This document shows, in pieces, positions 7,781-15,482 of a stretch of DNA of 64,000 bases. The notes beneath the pieces were generated by a model. That model was not told the origin of the DNA. It ran no database searches and saw only the letters and a list, made by a program, of their open reading frames with translations. This DNA comes from an uncultured Oscillospiraceae bacterium. GTDB lineage: Bacteria; Bacillota; Clostridia; Oscillospirales; Acutalibacteraceae. The position numbers and the translations under genes are program-made. The DNA lies in the NCBI GenBank assembly GCA_900555015.1, contig USJL01000009.1:3523-67522 (forward strand). The letters run 5' to 3'. Positions within the stretch are counted from its first letter, which is position 1. Each line of letters begins with the position of its first letter.

Positions 7781-9301
7781 TTATTGTTCACTGTTGTTGC
7801 CGCTTTTTTCATCGTGTTTTTTTGCTGCGTTTGCTTTTTCTTCGGCTTCTTTCAATTTTTCTTCTGCTTTTCTTGCCTTTTCAGCAGCCTTTTCTTCGGC
7901 TTTTTTGGCTTTTTCGGCTTCCCTTTTTGCCTTTTCTTCTTTTTCTTTTGCCTTTTTTGCTTCCTCTGCTTCTTTTTTTATTCTTTCTTTTTCTTCTTTT
8001 TCTGCTCGTTTTCTTTCTTCTTCGGCTTCCTTTTCGGCACGTTTTTTAGCCTCTTCTGCCTCTTTTATTGCCTTTTCCTGTTCTTTACGGGCTTTTTCAT
8101 CAGCTTTTTCCTGTTCTTTGCGAATTTTTTCTTCGGCTTTCTCCTGCTCTTTGCGTGCCTTTTCTTCAATTTTTCGCTTTGCTTCTTCAGCCTCTTTTTG
8201 TGCTTTTTCAGCGTCTTTTTTTGCTTTTTCGGCTTCTTTTCTTGCCTTTTCTGCTGCCTTTTCAGCTTCCTTGCGTGCTTTTTCACGCTCTTTGCTTTCC
8301 TTGTATTTTGTTTCTCTTCCTTCTCTTTCGCTAACTATTTCTTCCATATCCAAATTATCCGTGCCGCCTTTTTTCCAGGTGTGAATAATTTCAGGATGTT
8401 CAAATATATCGTCCAATTTTTTAATGAAAGGAACAATTTCGCCAAAATCAAGTGCACGGTGGTCAAAAACAATGCAAAGGGGCATAACCTGCCTTACTGC
8501 TATTTCTTTTTCTCCGTTTTCGTTCGTAACAACAACAGGCTTATCCTGAACTGCACCTACTGCTATTGCGCAAACCTGCGGCGGAACAATTTCAATAAGG
8601 CATGTTTCACCACGTTGTTGCCTGTATACAGAGCCAATGTTTGAAACGGTAATTGTGCCTTGCTCAATATCATGTTTTGTAAGTCTGTCTTCCTCGGGAA
8701 TTTTATAATAATCGCTTTTTTCCTTGCCGCTTAATGTTTTAACCTTGTGCTTGCCGGTTTTTGAGCCGATAAGCCTGTAGAGTGTTTGCTTAATTTCACC
8801 TTTTTTAAGAGCTGTTAATGTGTTGTCAAGGGAAACATCAAACATAACTTCGTTTAAATTTGTGTTTTTAACACGCCTGTTAACATCGTTAATGTAATCA
8901 ACCATTTCATCCAAACTTTTGTTTTCAAAGTTGTGCAGGTTAATCGTCATCATTTCACCGGTGGGCAAAACCATGGGCATTGAAATGTTTATGTCTTCAA
9001 ATGTGTGTATTGTGCCACGAACAAGTTTTTTATCAAACTCAATGTATGAGTTCATAATCGGGTCTGCCTTTAAGCCTTCAACAATTATTTTAAGCATAAT
9101 TGTGTTAAGTGTTATTTTTGCGTCTTCACTTTCGCAGTTTTCGTTAAGCCTTTTGTATTCAATCATAAATTCTGTTACGTCAGGCTCATAATTATATGTA
9201 ACATGGGGAATATTTACCCAGCTTTCGGTTGTCATGTTTGCAACTATTTTACGTTGAATACCAAAGTGAATTGTGTTTTTCTTTTTCATTTTGTTTGCCA
9301 T
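7781..9301 (-). CDS. Lipoyl-less 2-oxoacid dehydrogenase E2-type acyltransferase with long charged C-terminal coil
   Basis: Residues 1-305 resemble the catalytic domain of dihydrolipoamide acyltransferases (E2). GTITVSNIGSV and the active-site region DHRALDFGE are recognisable, with H281 and D285 of the HRxxD motif kept, but Phe-Gly replaces the usual Gly-Ala. There is no lipoyl domain, no peripheral-subunit-binding domain and no E1 or E3 gene nearby. From about residue 322 to 490 the chain becomes almost pure K/E/A/R (repeats such as EEAKKAKEKEEKAKREAEKA), predicted as one long alpha-helix or coiled coil. A C-terminal KKHDEKSGNNSEQ tail follows. Length 506. The substrate is unknown. The transferase may act on a carrier other than a lipoyl domain, and the coil may position or oligomerise it; both are inference. 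Confidence 0.75.
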   Translation of the reverse strand: MANKMKKKNTIHFGIQRKIVANMTTESWVNIPHVTYNYEPDVTEFMIEYKRLNENCESEDAKITLNTIMLKIIVEGLKADPIMNSYIEFDKKLVRGTIHTFEDINISMPMVLPTGEMMTINLHNFENKSLDEMVDYINDVNRRVKNTNLNEVMFDVSLDNTLTALKKGEIKQTLYRLIGSKTGKHKVKTLSGKEKSDYYKIPEEDRLTKHDIEQGTITVSNIGSVYRQQRGETCLIEIVPPQVCAIAVGAVQDKPVVVTNENGEKEIAVRQVMPLCIVFDHRALDFGEIVPFIKKLDDIFEHPEIIHTWKKGGTDNLDMEEIVSEREGRETKYKESKEREKARKEAEKAAEKARKEAEKAKKDAEKAQKEAEEAKRKIEEKARKEQEKAEEKIRKEQEKADEKARKEQEKAIKEAEEAKKRAEKEAEEERKRAEKEEKERIKKEAEEAKKAKEKEEKAKREAEKAKKAEEKAAEKARKAEEKLKEAEEKANAAKKHDEKSGNNSEQ

Positions 9302-9337
9302 ATTAACACTTCATACTGTAGATTATTTACATATTTA

Positions 9338-9366
9338 AGTTTAAGTCAAATGCCTTTGATTGTCAA
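9338..9366 (-). promoter_or_regulatory. Promoter of the E2-like gene
   Basis: On the minus strand TTGACA (9366-9361), 17-bp spacer, TAAACT (9343-9338), about 35 bases upstream of the ATG. Confidence 0.65.
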
Positions 9367-9396
9367 TATTTCTGCTTTTGGTTTTTTGAAAATAAA

Positions 9397-9424
9397 TAAA
9401 AAAGCAGGCGAGTTAACGCCTGCC
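9397..9424 (-). terminator. Terminator of the ECF S-component gene
   Basis: Minus-strand stem GCAGGCG / CGCCTGC (9404-9410, 9417-9423) with a TTTTTTATTT tail. Confidence 0.88.
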
Positions 9425-9444
9425 AAAATTATAAATATTGTATT

Positions 9445-10014
9445 TTATTTTTGAACTTCTTTTTTACCTATCTTTATAAGTTTAACAATAACAGATGCTA
9501 AAACCATGTTAATTGCAAGTTCAATTACAAAGTTAATTGAAACAAGACCTGTAAATACTGTTGCGAATCCTGTTGTGCCGAATACGCCGATTAACCATTC
9601 TTGGAAGAATAAATAACAACCAATAATGAAAATTCCGGTGTTAACTATAGGGCAGGCAATACCTGCAACAACAACAGCAAGCGTTGTGTTCTTTTTCTCA
9701 AGTACCTTGTAAATTGCACCGGCAACAAGTCCTGCCAAAATACCTTTCAGTAAAACCGTTACAACAGTTCCTGCCGGATTTATTGTAAGAAAAGCCGATG
9801 CGTCGCCGCTTATAAGTACCGAAACACCGAATGCGGCACCAAGCCATGCTCCTGCGCCTATTCCGTAAAGTGCTGCGCCGATAACTATCGGTGCAAGAAC
9901 CAAAGTAATGGAAAAGGGACCGAATTTAATTGCCGAAGCCACTAATTGAAGCACAACAATAATTGCTGTGAATAAGCCTATTCCGGCTACTTTTTGTGTT
10001 TTTTTGTTTTTCAT
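9445..10014 (-). CDS. ECF transporter substrate-binding (S) component
   Basis: A 189-residue, six-segment membrane protein. The N-terminal pattern (GIGLFTAIIVVLQLV, FGPFSITLVLAPIVIGAALYG) and the glycine-rich second third resemble S components of energy-coupling factor vitamin transporters. Such proteins bind the vitamin and pair with a shared EcfA/EcfA'/EcfT module, which is not in this window, so it would be a group II system. Substrate cannot be told from sequence alone. AAAGGAAAATTTAAT precedes the ATG. It has its own promoter and a ~100-base leader that may be structured. Confidence 0.75.
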   Translation of the reverse strand: MKNKKTQKVAGIGLFTAIIVVLQLVASAIKFGPFSITLVLAPIVIGAALYGIGAGAWLGAAFGVSVLISGDASAFLTINPAGTVVTVLLKGILAGLVAGAIYKVLEKKNTTLAVVVAGIACPIVNTGIFIIGCYLFFQEWLIGVFGTTGFATVFTGLVSINFVIELAINMVLASVIVKLIKIGKKEVQK

Positions 10015-10146
10015 ATTAAATTTTCCTTTCTGCTACTGCTCCAAAACCTTGATTCAAAAACACAACAAATCAATGGTTCAAGGAATTTATTTTCCTTTGC
10101 GGATGCAATGCGTTGCCATTATAGTATATCCGTGCCGAAATTTCAA
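10015..10146 (-). promoter_or_regulatory. Promoter and leader of the ECF S-component gene
   Basis: Minus strand TTGAAA (10146-10141), 17-bp spacer, TATAAT (10123-10118), then a leader of about 100 bases. The leader can pair CCTTGA with TCAAGG around the middle and has AAGGAAAATAAATTCCTT nearer the 5' end. A vitamin-sensing leader is plausible for this gene type, but I cannot match it to a known riboswitch with confidence. Confidence 0.6.
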
Positions 10147-10283
10147 CAGTTTTTTCATATTATGCGTGTTATCTTAATATAGTTAATATGTGAACACTTA
10201 TGTGTAATTTGAACAAAAATCAATTAATTTTTTATGAAAAAGTTAAAAATCAATAAATATTTTGTTTAAATATCATATAAAAA
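10147..10283. other. A+T-rich intergenic stretch between divergent promoters
   Basis: Separates the minus-strand ECF promoter from the plus-strand EF-G-like promoter. I see no gene, no convincing hairpin and no repeat here. Confidence 0.6.
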
Positions 10284-10312
10284 TTGACAAGTGTGGAAAA
10301 TTATTATACAAT
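10284..10312 (+). promoter_or_regulatory. Promoter of the EF-G-like gene
   Basis: TTGACA (10284-10289), 17-bp spacer, TACAAT (10307-10312), 37 bases before the ATG. It lies inside the upstream frame extension beginning at TTG 10262 and so supports the ATG at 10349. Confidence 0.75.
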
Positions 10313-10348
10313 ATTAACAAAGATTTTGATTTACACGAGGTAAATTTT

Positions 10349-12400
10349 ATGAAAAACTATAATGCAAAGGATATCAGAAACGTGGCTGTAGTAGGTCATG
10401 CTTCAAAAGGTAAAACAACTTTAACAGAAGCATTGCTTTCTGTTGCAGGTGCAACCGAACGTATGGGTAAGGTGCAGGACGGCACAACCGTAACCGATTT
10501 TGATTCTGAAGAAAAGAAACGTAAAATTTCTGTTTCAAGTGCTGTTGCTCCTTGTGAATATAAAAATACAAAAATTAATATTATTGATACTCCCGGTCTT
10601 TTCGATTTCGCCGAGGGTGCAGCAGAAGGTTTAAGAGCTGCAGAAACGGCAATTATTGTTGTTTCCGCACGTTCCGGCTTGGCAGTAGGTGCCGAAAAGG
10701 CATTTAAAAATGCAGGTTCACGCCGTATGGCTCGAATTTTTGTTACTACTAAAATGGATGATGAAAGAGCCGATTTCTATAAATCATTTAACGGCATTGT
10801 TGCAAAATTCGGCACTATGGTTTGCCCGATTGTTGTTCCTGTAATCACAGGCGGTAAGGTTGCGGCTTATTATAATATGATAGATGACAAGGCTTATTCT
10901 TATGAAGGCACAAAAGCTACGGTTGTTGAGTGTAATCCTGATGACCCTGCAAGATTTGATGCAATTAAGGCTGTTTTCAGTGAGGCGGTTGCAGGTACTG
11001 ATGAGGAAATAATGGAAAAATACTTTGGCGGTGAGGAGCTTACCGTTGAGGATAAAGTAAAAGGTTTAAAACTTGGCGTTGCCGACGGCTCTATAATTCC
11101 CGTTTTTGCGCTTTCCGGTTTAACAGGTTGTGCTTGTGATTTACTTCTTGATTTTATTGCCGAGGCTTGCCCGGCTCCAAAGCACGAATATGCAATTTGT
11201 GATGATGAGCCTGTGGAACTTTTGCCTAAGTCTGACGGAGATTTGGCAGCTGTTTGTTTTAAAACCGTTGCAGACCCGTTTATCGGTAAATTATCTTTCT
11301 TTAAAGTTTTGAGCGGTAAAATCAAAGCCAATACAGAAGTTTATAACAGCAATACCGGCAAAAACGAAAAGGTTGGTAAAATCGTTACAATGTTCGGCGC
11401 AAAGCAAATTGATGCCGCAGAAATTGATGCAGGCGATATAGGCGCCGTTGTTAAACTTGCAGGCTTTAACACAGGCGACACTATGTGTATGTCTAATAAA
11501 ATCATTAAAGCAGACGGCGTTGCTACACCTACTCCTACATATGCAATGGCTGTTGATGCAGTTAAAAAAGGTGATGAGGAAAAAATTGCGTCAGGTCTTT
11601 CACGCCTTTGTGAAGAAGACCCAAGCCTTGTTTTCTTTGTTAATCACGAAACACATCAGCAAATTATTAAGGGATTGGGCGAACAGCAGCTTGATGTTGC
11701 CGTTTCAAAATTAAAATCCAAATTCTCTGTTGATGTTACTCTTTCAGAACCGAAAATTGCTTACCGTGAAACTATTACCGTTAAAGTTTCTGCACAGGGC
11801 AGACATAAAAAGCAAAGCGGCGGTCACGGTCAGTTTGGCGATGTGTTTATTGAATTTGAACCTTATGATTGTGAAAAACTTGAATTTGCCGAAAGAGTTG
11901 TCGGCGGCGCAGTTCCAAAGAATTTCTTCCCGGCTGTAGAAAAAGGTCTTAATGAATGTATGGAAAAAGGCGTTCTTGCAGGTTATCCTATGGTAGGCAT
12001 TAAGGCAACTCTTTATGACGGTTCGTATCACCCGGTTGATTCAAGTGAAATGAGTTTCAAAATGGCAGCTTCAATAGCGTTTAAAGAAGGCGTTTCTAAA
12101 GCAATGCCTATAATTCTTGAACCGATTTCAACTTTAAGAGCAGTTTGTAATGACGAGGCTATGGGCGACGTTATAGGCGATATTAATAAACGCCGTGGCA
12201 GAGTTTTGGGTATGACGCCGGTGGGCGACGGAATGCAGGAAATTATTGCCGAGGTTCCGGATGCCGAAATGGTAACGTTTTCAACTGCTATGCGTCAAAT
12301 AACTCAGGGCAGAGGTTCGTTTACAACAGAATTTGCAAGGTATGACCGTTGCCCCGAACACATTGCTCAAAAAATAATAGCTCAAAGTAAAGCAGAATAA
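10349..12400 (+). CDS. Elongation factor G-like GTPase (EF-G paralogue)
   Basis: A 683-residue translational GTPase with the EF-G domain order: G domain, domain II, and domains III-V ending in a typical EF-G C-terminus (MRQITQGRGSFTTEFARYD). It departs from canonical EF-G in the GTPase motifs. The P-loop reads GHASKGKT instead of GHVDHGKT, and the G4 motif TKMD instead of NKMD. The switch II DTPG is kept. Such divergence is typical of secondary EF-G copies (FusA2-like), which may act in ribosome rescue, recycling or tolerance, rather than of the main factor. The usual rpsL-rpsG-fusA-tuf neighbours are absent. ACGAGGTAAATTTT precedes the chosen ATG. Confidence 0.88.
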   Translation: MKNYNAKDIRNVAVVGHASKGKTTLTEALLSVAGATERMGKVQDGTTVTDFDSEEKKRKISVSSAVAPCEYKNTKINIIDTPGLFDFAEGAAEGLRAAETAIIVVSARSGLAVGAEKAFKNAGSRRMARIFVTTKMDDERADFYKSFNGIVAKFGTMVCPIVVPVITGGKVAAYYNMIDDKAYSYEGTKATVVECNPDDPARFDAIKAVFSEAVAGTDEEIMEKYFGGEELTVEDKVKGLKLGVADGSIIPVFALSGLTGCACDLLLDFIAEACPAPKHEYAICDDEPVELLPKSDGDLAAVCFKTVADPFIGKLSFFKVLSGKIKANTEVYNSNTGKNEKVGKIVTMFGAKQIDAAEIDAGDIGAVVKLAGFNTGDTMCMSNKIIKADGVATPTPTYAMAVDAVKKGDEEKIASGLSRLCEEDPSLVFFVNHETHQQIIKGLGEQQLDVAVSKLKSKFSVDVTLSEPKIAYRETITVKVSAQGRHKKQSGGHGQFGDVFIEFEPYDCEKLEFAERVVGGAVPKNFFPAVEKGLNECMEKGVLAGYPMVGIKATLYDGSYHPVDSSEMSFKMAASIAFKEGVSKAMPIILEPISTLRAVCNDEAMGDVIGDINKRRGRVLGMTPVGDGMQEIIAEVPDAEMVTFSTAMRQITQGRGSFTTEFARYDRCPEHIAQKIIAQSKAE

Positions 12401-12412
12401 TATTAAACCGTT

Positions 12413-12446
12413 GGTGCAATTCCTTAATTGGAATTGCACCTTTTTT
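12413..12446 (+). terminator. Terminator of the EF-G-like gene
   Basis: Perfect 11-bp stem GGTGCAATTCC / GGAATTGCACC with a 6-base loop and TTTTTT. Confidence 0.95.
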
Positions 12447-12475
12447 GCAAATTTTGTTCATTCAATTTTAAAATA

Positions 12476-12512
12476 ATAAAAAGACTGCAACCCAAATTAT
12501 GGTTGCAGTCTT
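12476..12512 (-). terminator. Terminator of the LysR gene
   Basis: Perfect 12-bp stem AAGACTGCAACC / GGTTGCAGTCTT; on the minus strand it runs into TTTTATTATT. Confidence 0.88.
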
Positions 12513-12547
12513 AAATTAATATCAGTTTATTAACAGTAAAAGTTTTA

Positions 12548-13432
12548 TTAAATAAATTTTTCTTTTAGCATATCTGCAAATTCCTCTATATAATACCCGG
12601 AATTGTCTTTTTTCCAAAATGCGCAGTAAGCCTTTGTAACAGGTTCTGATTTTCTTACAAGAGGTATTCTGCTTATTGATGTGTCAAACCACTCTTGTTC
12701 ACCTATAATATCAACAGGCATATAACCCTGACCGGTTACTATTTTTAATCTTGCCGATTGAATAGAATCGGCAAAAATATATTCTCCTTTAAGTCCGATT
12801 ATTTTTTCATAATATTCTTGTTCTTCTTTTTGCGAATTTTGGTTTGTTATAAGAATACATGGCGTGTTTTTCAGGTCATCTGCTTCTATTTGATTTAATC
12901 TGCTTAAAGAATTTCTTGATGATATTTCTATATATGTTTTGCTTTGCGACAACGTAATGTTATTGTATTCTCCTGAAAATGCACGCCGTTGGTCGATTAA
13001 CACAAAATCAACAGAATCGATTTCAAGTAGGTTATAAAGTTCTTCGTGGCTTCCTACCGTTATATTGATATTAACAGTAGGGTGCTTTTCGGAAAATTCC
13101 GATACAGCTTCCGTAAGCTGATTACCTGTGTAACCCTTGTAATAGCCTAAACGCAATACTGCAGTGTTAGGATTGTCAATACGTCTTGTTTCACGAATTA
13201 GCCGTTCTATATCACTTGTTATAATTAAACTTTTTTGATAAAAATGTTCGCCTGCTTTTGTTAAGCTGAATGTGCGGTTGTGCCTTTCCAAAAGCTTTAC
13301 GCCAAGTTCATCTTCCAGTTTTTTTATTTGTTGTGATATTGCCGATTGAGAAATATAGCATTCATCTGCGGCAATGTAAAAATTTCCGTTTTCAACTACG
13401 GATTGAAAATATTTAATTTGTTTAAGAAGCAT
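12548..13432 (-). CDS. LysR-family transcriptional regulator
   Basis: A 294-residue regulator with the N-terminal winged helix (LLKQIKYFQSVVENGNFYIAA, SQSAISQQIKKLEDELGVKLLERHNRTFSLTKAG) and a periplasmic-binding-like effector domain from about 90. It is divergently transcribed from the CMD/SDR pair across a 179-bp gap, the usual arrangement of a LysR regulator with its target. The inducer is unknown. Confidence 0.92.
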   Translation of the reverse strand: MLLKQIKYFQSVVENGNFYIAADECYISQSAISQQIKKLEDELGVKLLERHNRTFSLTKAGEHFYQKSLIITSDIERLIRETRRIDNPNTAVLRLGYYKGYTGNQLTEAVSEFSEKHPTVNINITVGSHEELYNLLEIDSVDFVLIDQRRAFSGEYNNITLSQSKTYIEISSRNSLSRLNQIEADDLKNTPCILITNQNSQKEEQEYYEKIIGLKGEYIFADSIQSARLKIVTGQGYMPVDIIGEQEWFDTSISRIPLVRKSEPVTKAYCAFWKKDNSGYYIEEFADMLKEKFI

Positions 13433-13460
13433 GTTATCACCTCACATATTATTATATAAC

Positions 13461-13526
13461 GATTAGTAAAACTTATCAATAACTAAATTATAAAGAATTG
13501 ATTGATTAAAATTATACAGGTATAAT
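13461..13526 (+). promoter_or_regulatory. Promoter of CMD/SDR genes with candidate LysR box
   Basis: TTGATT (13498-13503), 17-bp spacer, TATAAT (13521-13526). Just upstream, GATTAG-TAAAA-CTTATC (13461-13477) is an interrupted inverted repeat with one mismatch. This is the size and position expected of a LysR-type operator between divergent genes. Confidence 0.6.
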
Positions 13527-13540
13527 TAGATTGTAAATAG

Positions 13541-13609
13541 CAAATAGCCGGTGCAATAAAATCCGAACAAGCTGTGGCAAAATGGGCAAAGAAAGGCTTA
13601 GGTGAATAA
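13541..13609 (+). pseudogene. Possible 3' remnant of a lost gene
   Basis: A frame without a start codon reads QIAGAIKSEQAVAKW then AKKGLGE and a TAA, three bases before the next ATG. The amphipathic ending looks like the C-terminal helix of a flavodoxin or oxidoreductase rather than random translation. It may be what is left of a gene deleted between the regulator and the CMD gene. Very short, so only a suggestion. Confidence 0.3.
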
Positions 13610-13611
13610 TA

Positions 13612-14370
13612 ATGGCTGTAACCGATAATGCAAAAGAATATCACGAAAAAATGTTTCCGGGTTATGTTTCTTCATTTTTAAATACCGACCCGGAATTTAT
13701 TGAAAGATTCGACAATTTTGCTTTTGATGAGGTAGTTAATCACAGTAAATTAGATGAAAAAACAAGGTGGCTTGCAATTCTTGCAACGGTTATAGGCTGT
13801 CAGGGTATTGATGAGTATAAAGCTTTGTTGCCTGCGGCTGTGAATTTTGGTGTAATGCCTGTTGAAATTAAAGAAACGGTTTATCAGGCTGTGGCTTATC
13901 TCGGAATCGGAAGAGTTTTTCCGTTTTTACAATGTACAAATGAGGTTTTAAAATCACTCGGAGTAAAACTTCCTCTTGAAAATCAAGCAAATACAACAAC
14001 GGAAAACCGTCTTGAGAAAGGCATACAAGCGCAGACAAATATTTTTGGCGATACAATGAAAGATTTTTATAAATCCGGCAGTGCCGAAAGCCGCCATATA
14101 AATTATTGGTTAACAGATAATTGCTTTGGCGATTATTACACAAGGGGTGGGCTTAATTACAGGCAAAGAGAAATGATTACATTCTGTTTTCTTGCGGCAC
14201 AAGGGGGATGTGAACCTCAGCTTATTTCTCATGCAACAGCAAATATTCGCCTTGGAAACAACAAGGAATTTTTAATAGATGTAATTTCTCAATGTATTCC
14301 GTATATCGGTTATCCAAGAAGTTTAAATGCTCTTAATTGTGTTAATGCTGCAGCTGAAAATATTAAATAA
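13612..14370 (+). CDS. Carboxymuconolactone-decarboxylase (CMD) family protein, two-domain
   Basis: 252 residues with two CMD-like (AhpD-fold) helical halves, about 30-115 and 140-245. The first contains RWLAILATVIGCQG, the second REMITFCFLAAQGGCEPQLISHATANIRLG. The redox CxxC of AhpD is not present; each half has a single Cys, and the second keeps Cys and His. A true decarboxylase or peroxidase role is therefore uncertain. It is followed after 16 bp by an SDR gene and divergent from a LysR regulator. This trio resembles small redox or aromatic-compound response clusters. Confidence 0.75.
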   Translation: MAVTDNAKEYHEKMFPGYVSSFLNTDPEFIERFDNFAFDEVVNHSKLDEKTRWLAILATVIGCQGIDEYKALLPAAVNFGVMPVEIKETVYQAVAYLGIGRVFPFLQCTNEVLKSLGVKLPLENQANTTTENRLEKGIQAQTNIFGDTMKDFYKSGSAESRHINYWLTDNCFGDYYTRGGLNYRQREMITFCFLAAQGGCEPQLISHATANIRLGNNKEFLIDVISQCIPYIGYPRSLNALNCVNAAAENIK

Positions 14371-14386
14371 TAAGGAGATTAAAATT

Positions 14387-15214
14387 ATGAAAAGAAACTG
14401 GTTAATAACAGGTGTATCAAGCGGCTTTGGCTATGAAATGACAAAACAACTTTTAAAAAGCGGAGATACAGTTATCGGCACTGTGAGAAATACAAGTGAA
14501 GTGACTGATTTAATTGAAAAATATAAGGATACTTTTGATTGTGTAATTCTCGATGTTACTGATACAGATGCAGTAAAGCAGACTGTTAAAAATGCGTTTG
14601 AAAAGCATGGCAGAGTTGATGTTGTGGTAAGTAATGCAGGTTACGGTATGTTCGGTTGCGTTGAAGAATTGAATGACGATGAAATCAATCATATTGTCGC
14701 AACAAATCTTATGGGCTCAATACATTTGCTTAAAGCGGCAGTTCCGTATATGAGAAAACAAGGCGGAGGCAGGCTTATTCAAATGTCATCATACGGCGGT
14801 CAGGTTGCCTATGCCGCCAACTCAATGTATCATGCAACAAAGTTTGGCATTGAAGGTTTTTGCGAGGCTCTCGCACAAGAGGTTTCACAGTTTAATATCG
14901 GCGTTACAATAGTTGAGCCGGGCGGAGCAAGAACAGAATTTCGTTACGGCAGTGCAAAGGTTGCAAAACTTATGCCGGAATATGAAAGTTGCCACGGCTT
15001 TTTAAATATGCTTGACGCCTCAAAAGGATTGGCACCGGGTGACCCGGCGAAGATGGCACAGCGTATTATTGAAAGTGTTGATAAAAATCCCGCACCTATG
15101 CGAATGGTTCTCGGCTCTCAGGCATTAAGTGCAACAATAGAACGACTTAATGAGCGTGTGGCAGATTATGAAACGCAGAAAGAATTAGCGGCATCAACAG
15201 ATATTAATGAATAA
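14387..15214 (+). CDS. Short-chain dehydrogenase/reductase (SDR)
   Basis: 275 residues, classical SDR. TGVSSGFG cofactor motif at the N-terminus, SNAGYG, and the catalytic Ser-Tyr-Lys set in MSSYGG and YHATK. The ATG at 14387 has TAAGGAGATTAAAATT in front; the frame is open further up into the CMD gene, but no better start is there. Likely NADP-dependent; substrate not predictable. Cotranscribed with the CMD gene and probably LysR-controlled. Confidence 0.88.
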   Translation: MKRNWLITGVSSGFGYEMTKQLLKSGDTVIGTVRNTSEVTDLIEKYKDTFDCVILDVTDTDAVKQTVKNAFEKHGRVDVVVSNAGYGMFGCVEELNDDEINHIVATNLMGSIHLLKAAVPYMRKQGGGRLIQMSSYGGQVAYAANSMYHATKFGIEGFCEALAQEVSQFNIGVTIVEPGGARTEFRYGSAKVAKLMPEYESCHGFLNMLDASKGLAPGDPAKMAQRIIESVDKNPAPMRMVLGSQALSATIERLNERVADYETQKELAASTDINE

Positions 15215-15216
15215 AA

Positions 15217-15264
15217 ATAAAAGGCACAGTCTGCAATAAAATACAGGCTGTGCCTATTTTGATT
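15217..15264. terminator. Bidirectional terminator between SDR and OadG-like genes
   Basis: 12-bp stem AGGCACAGTCTG / CAGGCTGTGCCT (one G-U pair), T-run on both strands. Confidence 0.85.
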
Positions 15265-15272
15265 ACAGATTT

Positions 15273-15470
15273 TTATTTGTCGTTTTCGCTTTTATCTTTG
15301 CCTTTTTTTGATGTGCTTTTGTTTAAAAAGTATGTAACCAAAACAATAACGCCGATAACTATAAAAATCCCTATCATTCCGTAAAACATAATAGGAAGCG
15401 ATGTTTTCCAATTGTCTAAATAAAGTGCGGCAGTAATAATCATTGCTTTTAAATTAATTAAATTAAGCAT
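15273..15470 (-). CDS. Small single-pass membrane protein, OadG (decarboxylase gamma)-like
   Basis: 65 residues with one transmembrane helix (IMFYGMIGIFIVIGVIVLVT) and a Lys/Asp/Ser-rich tail. This is the plan of gamma subunits of sodium-pumping decarboxylases, which anchor the alpha subunit. A textbook AAAGGAGGACAAA precedes the ATG. It lies 12 bp downstream of the beta-subunit gene, so it is almost certainly its partner; sequence similarity alone is too weak to be sure. Confidence 0.6.
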   Translation of the reverse strand: MLNLINLKAMIITAALYLDNWKTSLPIMFYGMIGIFIVIGVIVLVTYFLNKSTSKKGKDKSENDK

Positions 15471-15482
15471 TTTGTCCTCCTT

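Noticed and set aside
7800..8330. Repeated GCxTTTTC-like units suggesting a CRISPR or tandem repeat
   Set aside because: Unit length varies, follows the codon phase and encodes the charged coil. There are no constant spacers.
7752..8644. Long plus-strand frames rich in Phe, Ser and Leu opposite the E2-like gene
   Set aside because: They are the complement of the K/E/A codon repeats of the charged coil, which cannot hold stops on the other strand. No ribosome site or family resemblance.
10015..10117. CATTGCATCCGC and GGAGCAGTAG strings in the ECF leader resembling the tetrahydrofolate riboswitch
   Set aside because: The two strings are in the reverse order from the natural aptamer and the closing stem cannot form, so I do not call it a riboswitch.
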